Of a stretch of 9,725 nt of DNA, positions 5,798 through 9,725 are shown in pieces. Numbering within the stretch: the stretch's first letter is position 1; the number at the start of each line of letters is the position of its first letter. The notes below the pieces were generated by a model that made no database searches, was not told the DNA's origin, and saw only the letters and a program-made list of their open reading frames with translations. The position numbers and the translations under genes are program-made. This stretch comes from Actinomycetota bacterium (GTDB taxonomy: Bacteria; Actinomycetota; Thermoleophilia; Gaiellales; Gaiellaceae), in contig VAXK01000036.1 in the NCBI GenBank assembly GCA_005885565.1, forward strand, positions 1-9,725. Direction: 5' to 3'.

Positions 5798-7029
5798 TCC
5801 CGCTCGCGCTCGCCGACCTTCCGCCCGGCCGCCTGGACACCGCTCGCGGGGCCGAGGGGATCACCGGCGTGAAGATCGACTCGCGGCTCGTCGAGGCGGG
5901 CGACCTCTTCGTGGCCATCGGCCGCGGAATCGAGTTCGTCGAAGACGCGCGCGCGAGGGGCGCCGCCGCCACGCTCGTCCCGGACGACGCGTTCGCGGCC
6001 ATGGCCGCCCTCGGCGCGGCCGTGCGGGACAGGAGCGACGCACGCGTCGTCGGCATCACCGGCTCCACGGGGAAGACGGGAACGAAGGACATCCTGGCCG
6101 CTCTCTGCCGGCCGAGCGCGCGGACGGTCGCGGCCGAGGCGAGCTTCAACAACGAGCTCGGCGTCCCGCTCACGCTCTGCCGCCTCGAGCCCGACACGGA
6201 CGTCTGCATCCTCGAGCTCGCGATGCGCGGCTTCGGCCAGATCGCCGAGCTCGCCGCGATCGCGCGGCCGGAGATCGGCGCGATCACCAACATCGGACCT
6301 GTCCATCTCGAGCTCGTCGGCGACGTGGCGGGGGTGCGACGGGCGAAGGCGGAGCTCGTCGAGGCGCTCCCGCGGGGTGGCACGGCGATCGTCCCCGAGG
6401 AGTTCCCGGTCGAGCGCGACGACGTCCACGTCGTGCGCGTCGGCCTCCCCGACGACGCCGTGGTCGAGAACGGGCGGATGCTCCTCGGCGGCGTCAGCTT
6501 CGGCTTCACCGCCCGCCACCACGCGGCGAACGCGGCCGTCGCGCTCGCCGTGCTGGACGTCCTCGGCCTGCCGCGTCCGGGGCACGTCGACGTGCCGTTC
6601 TCGCGCTGGCGCGGCGAGGAGCTGCCGCTTCCCCGCGGCGGACTGCTCGTCAACGACTGCTACAACGCGAACCCGGTCTCGATGCGCGCCGCGCTCGAGC
6701 TTCTGTCCGACCGCGCGCTCGGGCGGCGGCGGGTGGCGATCCTCGGGGACATGGCCGAGCTGGGGCCGGACGGGCCGCGCTACCACCGCGAGGTCGGGGC
6801 CGCCGCCGCGGAGCTCGGCGTGGACGTCCTCGTCGCGATCGGCCCGCTCGCGCGCGGCTATCTCGAGGGCGCCGGGGGCGTGCAGACGACGCGCTGGGCG
6901 CCGAGCCTCGAGGAGGGACTCGAGGCGGTGCGCGAGGTCGTCGAGGCCGGCGACTGCGTGCTCGTCAAAGGATCGCGCGCGATGGGCCTCGAGGCGGTCG
7001 TGGACGCGCTCGCGGGAGTCGCCGCCTGA
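5794..7029 (+). CDS. murF: UDP-MurNAc-tripeptide--D-alanyl-D-alanine ligase MurF
   Basis: This 411-residue Mur ligase completes the UDP-MurNAc-pentapeptide by adding D-Ala-D-Ala. It is a little shorter than typical MurF (about 450), mainly through compact loops. Motifs are: KIDSRLVEAGDLFVAI (27-42) in the UDP-binding domain; the P-loop ITGSTGKTGTKD (88-99), with MurF-type GKTGTKD instead of the GKTTT of MurD and MurE; AEASFNNELGVPLTL (114-128); LELAMRGFGQI (140-150); TNIGPVHLE (165-173); NDCYNANPVSM (287-297), where most MurF have S in place of C; GDMAELG (318-324); and VKGSRAMGLE (391-400). The start is GTG in a GTGA overlap with murE; AGG at 5784-5786 is a weak Shine-Dalgarno 7 bases upstream, so translational coupling is likely. 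Its 3' end carries the ribosome binding site of mraY. Confidence 0.95.
   Translation: MIPLALADLPPGRLDTARGAEGITGVKIDSRLVEAGDLFVAIGRGIEFVEDARARGAAATLVPDDAFAAMAALGAAVRDRSDARVVGITGSTGKTGTKDILAALCRPSARTVAAEASFNNELGVPLTLCRLEPDTDVCILELAMRGFGQIAELAAIARPEIGAITNIGPVHLELVGDVAGVRRAKAELVEALPRGGTAIVPEEFPVERDDVHVVRVGLPDDAVVENGRMLLGGVSFGFTARHHAANAAVALAVLDVLGLPRPGHVDVPFSRWRGEELPLPRGGLLVNDCYNANPVSMRAALELLSDRALGRRRVAILGDMAELGPDGPRYHREVGAAAAELGVDVLVAIGPLARGYLEGAGGVQTTRWAPSLEEGLEAVREVVEAGDCVLVKGSRAMGLEAVVDALAGVAA
7014..7018 (+). promoter_or_regulatory. Shine-Dalgarno that supports a CTG start for mraY
   Basis: GGGAG lies inside the murF 3' end, 7 bases before CTG 7026. No ATG, GTG or TTG occurs in the mraY frame near it. 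This spacing is ideal for initiation at 7026 and too far (40 bases) for ATG 7059, so it decides the start in favour of CTG. Confidence 0.65.
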
Positions 7030-8030
7030 CCCGAGTCCTGATAGCCGCCATCGTCTCGATGGTCATCTCGATCATCGTCGGCCCGAAGTTCATCGAGTTC
7101 CTGCGGCGGAACGAGTTCGGGCAGCACATCCGCGCGGAGGGCCCGGAGCGGCACGTCGCCAAGCAGGGCACGCCGGTCCTGGGCGGCCTGCTCATGCTGG
7201 TGACCGCGGCGATCGCGTTCCTCGCCGTGAGCAAGTACAAGGTGCCGGCGCTGACGGTGCTCCTCGTGACGCTCGCGTGCGGCGCGATCGGGTTCCTCGA
7301 CGACTTCATCAAGCTCACGCACAAGCGCTCGCTCGGCCTGAACGCGCGCTGGAAGCTGATCCTGCTCGCGCTGATCACCGTCGGGGTCGCGTTCGCCGCG
7401 CGCCACCAGCACCTGCCGACCTGGGTGCTGATCCCGGTCGTCGACTGGAAGGTGCAGCTCTCGTGGGGGTGGTACGTCTTCCTGTTCTTCGTGATCGCCG
7501 GCGCCGCGAACGGTGTGAACCTGACCGACGGCCTGGACGGGCTTGCCGCGGGGACGGGAATCATCGCGCTCTTCACCTTCACGGCGATGAACGTGATGAA
7601 GTACATCCGCTCGGGCCCGCCCGGCCACCGTGTGGACACGAAGCTCGACCTGGCCATTCTGGGCGCGGCCCTCGTGGGCGGCGCGGTCGGGTTCCTCTGG
7701 TACAATGCCTTTCCGGCCGAGGTCTTCATGGGCGACACGGGCGCCATGGCGCTCGGCGGCGCGCTCGCCGGCTTCGCAATCATGACCAAGACGGAGTTCC
7801 TGCTCCTCCTGATCGGCGGGATCTTCCTAATCGAGGCGCTCTCCGTGATGATCCAGGTCTTCACGTTCAAGTACATGGGCCGCCGCGTGTTCCTGATGGC
7901 GCCGATCCACTACCACTTCGAGATGAAGGCGTGGTCGGAGACGAAGATCGTGGTGCGCTTCTGGATCCTGACCGGGATCCTGTGCGCGACCGCGTTCGCG
8001 CTGTACTACCGCTACTACTTCCGGATCTGA
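7026..8030 (+). CDS. mraY: Phospho-MurNAc-pentapeptide transferase MraY (CTG start)
   Basis: This 334-residue polytopic membrane enzyme transfers phospho-MurNAc-pentapeptide from UDP to undecaprenyl phosphate, making lipid I on the inner face of the membrane. About ten hydrophobic segments are visible. Signatures are: QGTPVLGG (47-54); FLDDFIK (90-96) with the Asp pair 92-93; NGVNLTDGLDGLAAG (162-176); FMGDTGAMALGG (234-245), Asp237; and MAPIHYHFE (291-299). That last motif is normally HHH, so the middle His is Tyr here. The start is judged to be CTG 7026 in a CTGA overlap with murF. It gives MTRVLIAAIVSMVISIIVGP, which aligns with the family N-terminus (actinobacterial MraY begin MRQILIA-like), and GGGAG is 7 bases upstream. 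The alternative ATG 7059 would cut into the first membrane helix and has no Shine-Dalgarno. The gene stops 3 bases short of the end of the inverted PIN gene. Confidence 0.94.
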   Translation: MTRVLIAAIVSMVISIIVGPKFIEFLRRNEFGQHIRAEGPERHVAKQGTPVLGGLLMLVTAAIAFLAVSKYKVPALTVLLVTLACGAIGFLDDFIKLTHKRSLGLNARWKLILLALITVGVAFAARHQHLPTWVLIPVVDWKVQLSWGWYVFLFFVIAGAANGVNLTDGLDGLAAGTGIIALFTFTAMNVMKYIRSGPPGHRVDTKLDLAILGAALVGGAVGFLWYNAFPAEVFMGDTGAMALGGALAGFAIMTKTEFLLLLIGGIFLIEALSVMIQVFTFKYMGRRVFLMAPIHYHFEMKAWSETKIVVRFWILTGILCATAFALYYRYYFRI

Positions 8031-8033
8031 CGA

Positions 8034-8495
8034 CTATGCGGCCAGGGTCAGCAGGTGCTGCGAGAACTTTGGCCAACCCCACACGTCGATCCCGAGCGCG
8101 CGCGCTTGATTCTGAAGCCGCCGCTCCTTGGTGACAAGGATGAGGCCCTCGAGCTGAGCCGTCGATGCGATGAGTCCATCGTTCGTGTATTTGCTCCAGT
8201 TGGGCCGCCGGATTTGTTCGAGGATCTGCCCGGTACCCAGCCGCGCCATCCCAAGGCGTGAAACCCCCAAGACGAAGTCAGAAGTCGGTGCGACAGTGCG
8301 AGGAACGTCACCGATCAGGCGACGTTTCTCGGGATCGGGGATCTGTGCCAGCTCGTCTTCTTGGATGTGTGTAACGACGAGTTCGACCACTCCTGTGTCC
8401 GATAGTCGTTTCACAAGCCCAACGAAACGAGCATCGCTGACGATCTCGTCGAAGATGTTCGTGTCAGGCGCAAAGCGTTGCGTTCTTGTCGTCAC
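8034..8495 (-). CDS. PIN-domain protein, putative RNase (VapC-like, no visible antitoxin)
   Basis: This 153-residue protein is on the strand opposite to the cluster. PIN domains are Mg-dependent nucleases that use three or four acidic residues. Here these are APDTNIF (Asp11, with the typical DTN), an acidic pair near THIQEDEL (45-49), and TNDGLIASTA (Asp106) followed by LEGLILVTKERRL (116-127). The usual Asp after LVT is Glu124. The start is taken as GTG (complement of 8493-8495), the last possible start before DTN; it has no strong Shine-Dalgarno. Upstream on this strand only a shadow of murD is found, so no VapB-type antitoxin partner is encoded beside it. GC is clearly lower than around it: 33/60 at 8161-8220, 32/60 at 8341-8400 and 30/60 at 8401-8460, against 44/60 at 8701-8760 in murD. 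It looks acquired. Whether it acts as a toxin or as another RNase cannot be told. Confidence 0.8.
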   Translation of the reverse strand: MTTRTQRFAPDTNIFDEIVSDARFVGLVKRLSDTGVVELVVTHIQEDELAQIPDPEKRRLIGDVPRTVAPTSDFVLGVSRLGMARLGTGQILEQIRRPNWSKYTNDGLIASTAQLEGLILVTKERRLQNQARALGIDVWGWPKFSQHLLTLAA

Positions 8496-8510
8496 TGGCT
8501 CAGTGTGCCT

Positions 8511-8515
8511 GGGAG
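8511..8515 (+). promoter_or_regulatory. Shine-Dalgarno that supports a CTG start for murD
   Basis: GGGAG with a 7-base spacer precedes CTG 8523, the same motif and spacing as at mraY. The only canonical in-frame alternatives are GTG 8505, which lies before this motif and has no Shine-Dalgarno of its own, and TTG 8478, which lies inside the PIN gene. The site is in the short stretch between the PIN start (8495) and murD. Confidence 0.5.
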
Positions 8516-8522
8516 CACTCCG

Positions 8523-9695
8523 CTGACACTGCCTCCTCGAATCCTCGTCGTCGGGATGGCGCGTTCCGGCACGGCCGCGGCGGAGGCGCTCGAACAGCGC
8601 GGCGTGCAGGTCGTCCGCGCCGATCGCAAGCTCGGGAACGACGACGACCTCACGCTCCTCGGCGGCGTCGGCCTCCTCGTCAAGAGCCCGGGCGTCCCCG
8701 GCGAGAACCCCCTCGTCGTGACCGCCCGCGCGCACGCGATCCCGGTTTGGAGCGAGGTCGAGCTCGGCTACCGGCTCCTCGGCGAGCCCGCGCTCCTAGG
8801 CGTCACCGGCACGAACGGCAAGACGACGACCTGCGAGCTCCTCGGCGCGATCTTCCGCGCGGCGGGGCGCGACGTCGTCGTCGCCGGGAACGTCGGCTCG
8901 CCGCTCGCCGCCGCGCGCCCCGCCGACTGGATCGTCTGCGAGCTGTCGTCCTTCCAGCTCGAGGATGTCCACGAGCTGCGCTGCCGTGTCGCCGTGCTCC
9001 TGAACCTCGAGCCCGACCACCTCGACCGGCACGCCACCTTCGAGGCCTACCGCGACGCGAAGCTCCGTATCTTCGAGCGCGCGGACGCTGCGGTCGTCCC
9101 GCGCGGCCTCGGCCTGCCGGGGATCGAGTTCGCCGCCGACGACCCGCTCCCCGCGGAGCCGCGCATCCCCGGCGCGCACAACCGCGAGAACGCCGCCGCG
9201 GCGACCGCGGCGGCGCGCGCGACAGGGATCGACGACGCCGCGATCGCCGAGGGCCTGCGCGCCTTCCCCGGCGTCGAGCACCGGCTCGAGCTCGTCCGCG
9301 AGCTCCGCGGCGTGCGCTACGTCAACGACTCGAAGGCCACGAACACGGCCGCCGCGCGCCGCGGCGTCGCCGCCTACGGCGCGCCGCTCCGGCTCATTCT
9401 CGGCGGCTCGCTGAAGGGCGAGGACTTCGGCCCGTTCGCCCTAGAGCTCGGACCGCTCGTCCGCCGCGCATACCTGATCGGCGAGGCCACGGATGAGCTC
9501 GCGCGCGCGCTTGCCGCCGCCGCCGTCCCGTACGAGGGCAGCGGCGACCTGGCCACGGCCGTTCGGGCCGCGTCCGCGGCGGCCGAGCCGGGCGAGGTCG
9601 TGCTCCTCTCGCCCGCGTGCGCGAGCTACGACCAGTTCGAGAACTTCGAGCGGCGGGGCGAGGAATTCCGCTGCCTCGTGCAGAACCTGTCCTGA
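8523..9695 (+). CDS. murD: UDP-MurNAc-L-alanine--D-glutamate ligase MurD
   Basis: This Mur ligase adds D-Glu to UDP-MurNAc-L-Ala with ATP. From CTG 8523 it has 390 residues, somewhat shorter than the usual 440-450. The N-terminal Rossmann-like UDP-binding domain opens with RILVVGMARSGTAAAEAL (6-23), followed by LLVKSPGVPG (51-60). The ATPase domain has the P-loop GVTGTNGKTTT (93-103), AGNVGSPL (121-128), ELSSFQLE (140-147), NLEPDHLDRH (161-170) and Lys180 as the likely carbamylated Lys. The C-terminal domain has HRLE (253-256), YVNDSKATNT (266-275), LGGSLKGEDF (293-302) and LSPACASYDQFENFERRG (362-379). The start is uncertain: CTG 8523 fits the family length and has GGGAG 7 bases upstream; GTG 8505 would add six residues. 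The gene lies divergent to the PIN gene, 27 bases apart. Its TGA abuts the next ATG directly. Confidence 0.94.
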   Translation: MTLPPRILVVGMARSGTAAAEALEQRGVQVVRADRKLGNDDDLTLLGGVGLLVKSPGVPGENPLVVTARAHAIPVWSEVELGYRLLGEPALLGVTGTNGKTTTCELLGAIFRAAGRDVVVAGNVGSPLAAARPADWIVCELSSFQLEDVHELRCRVAVLLNLEPDHLDRHATFEAYRDAKLRIFERADAAVVPRGLGLPGIEFAADDPLPAEPRIPGAHNRENAAAATAAARATGIDDAAIAEGLRAFPGVEHRLELVRELRGVRYVNDSKATNTAAARRGVAAYGAPLRLILGGSLKGEDFGPFALELGPLVRRAYLIGEATDELARALAAAAVPYEGSGDLATAVRAASAAAEPGEVVLLSPACASYDQFENFERRGEEFRCLVQNLS

Positions 9696-9725
9696 ATGCG
9701 CAAAGGGGAGCTGGAGTCGCGCCTG
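9696..9725 (+). CDS. Start of next cluster gene, probably ftsW (first 10 codons only)
   Basis: ATG 9696 follows the murD TGA with no gap and opens a frame to the window end, MRKGELESRL. No Shine-Dalgarno is evident, as at other coupled junctions here. In most dcw clusters murD is followed by ftsW, the SEDS glycosyltransferase partner of FtsI, and a short charged N-terminus before a membrane helix is compatible. Ten residues cannot prove the family, so the name is inferred from gene order alone. Confidence 0.55.
   Translation, partial: MRKGELESRL

Noticed and set aside
5667..7025. Long upstream extension of the mraY frame through murF
   Set aside because: It is Arg-rich shadow sequence of murF; MraY similarity starts at about 7026.
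8055..8526. Plus-strand open frames between mraY and murD (8055-8261 and 8170-8526)
   Set aside because: They lie opposite the PIN gene, have no recognisable domain, and the PIN frame carries the catalytic motifs.
8496..8735. N-terminal extension of the PIN gene, or an antitoxin gene upstream of it
   Set aside because: The frame is the reverse shadow of the murD N-terminus and shows no antitoxin features.
1..9725. CRISPR arrays, tRNA or rRNA genes
   Set aside because: No regularly spaced direct repeats of CRISPR type and no cloverleaf or rRNA signatures were seen; the only periodic repeat is the short MraZ operator.

Overview
The window is the first two thirds of a division and cell wall (dcw) cluster from a very GC-rich bacterium. 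Gene order is mraZ, rsmH, ftsL-like, ftsI, murE, murF, mraY, [inverted PIN gene], murD, then the first ten codons of a further gene (ftsW by position). RsmH has the Cys-rich tail of actinobacterial type, MurE has the DNPR motif of a meso-diaminopimelate-adding enzyme, and base composition is above 70% GC in the core genes. A deep-branching actinobacterium (for example class Thermoleophilia) fits best. The taxonomic guess is inference, not something the sequence proves.

Layout. Positions 1-507 hold the 3' end of a PfkB-family sugar kinase, followed by a strong hairpin (549-586) that separates it from the dcw cluster. A 256-bp intergenic region carries a good promoter (TTGCGC, 17 bp, TAAAGT) overlapped by four 10-bp-spaced GTGG repeats, the expected operator for MraZ. 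From mraZ to ftsI the genes overlap by 4 to 35 bases. A 250-bp break then follows ftsI. It begins with a perfect 22-bp palindrome across the ftsI stop codon and contains a 135-bp foldback element whose ends carry GGGGTCAGACCCC. murE restarts close behind a TAGACT box and may be leaderless. murE, murF and mraY overlap as stop-start pairs (GTGA, then CTGA). A lower-GC PIN-domain gene on the minus strand sits between mraY and murD.

How the genes work together. MraZ regulates the cluster and RsmH methylates 16S rRNA. FtsL and FtsI belong to the septal peptidoglycan synthase complex. MurD, MurE and MurF add D-Glu, meso-DAP and D-Ala-D-Ala to UDP-MurNAc-peptide. MraY transfers the finished phospho-MurNAc-pentapeptide to undecaprenyl phosphate to make lipid I. 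The PIN protein (a likely RNase) is not part of this pathway and looks acquired.

The main unusual points are: apparent CTG start codons for both mraY and murD, each behind GGGAG with a 7-nt spacer; the foldback element and palindrome that interrupt the operon; and the inverted orphan PIN gene flanked by CTGAC copies. No wholly new multi-gene system is evident.
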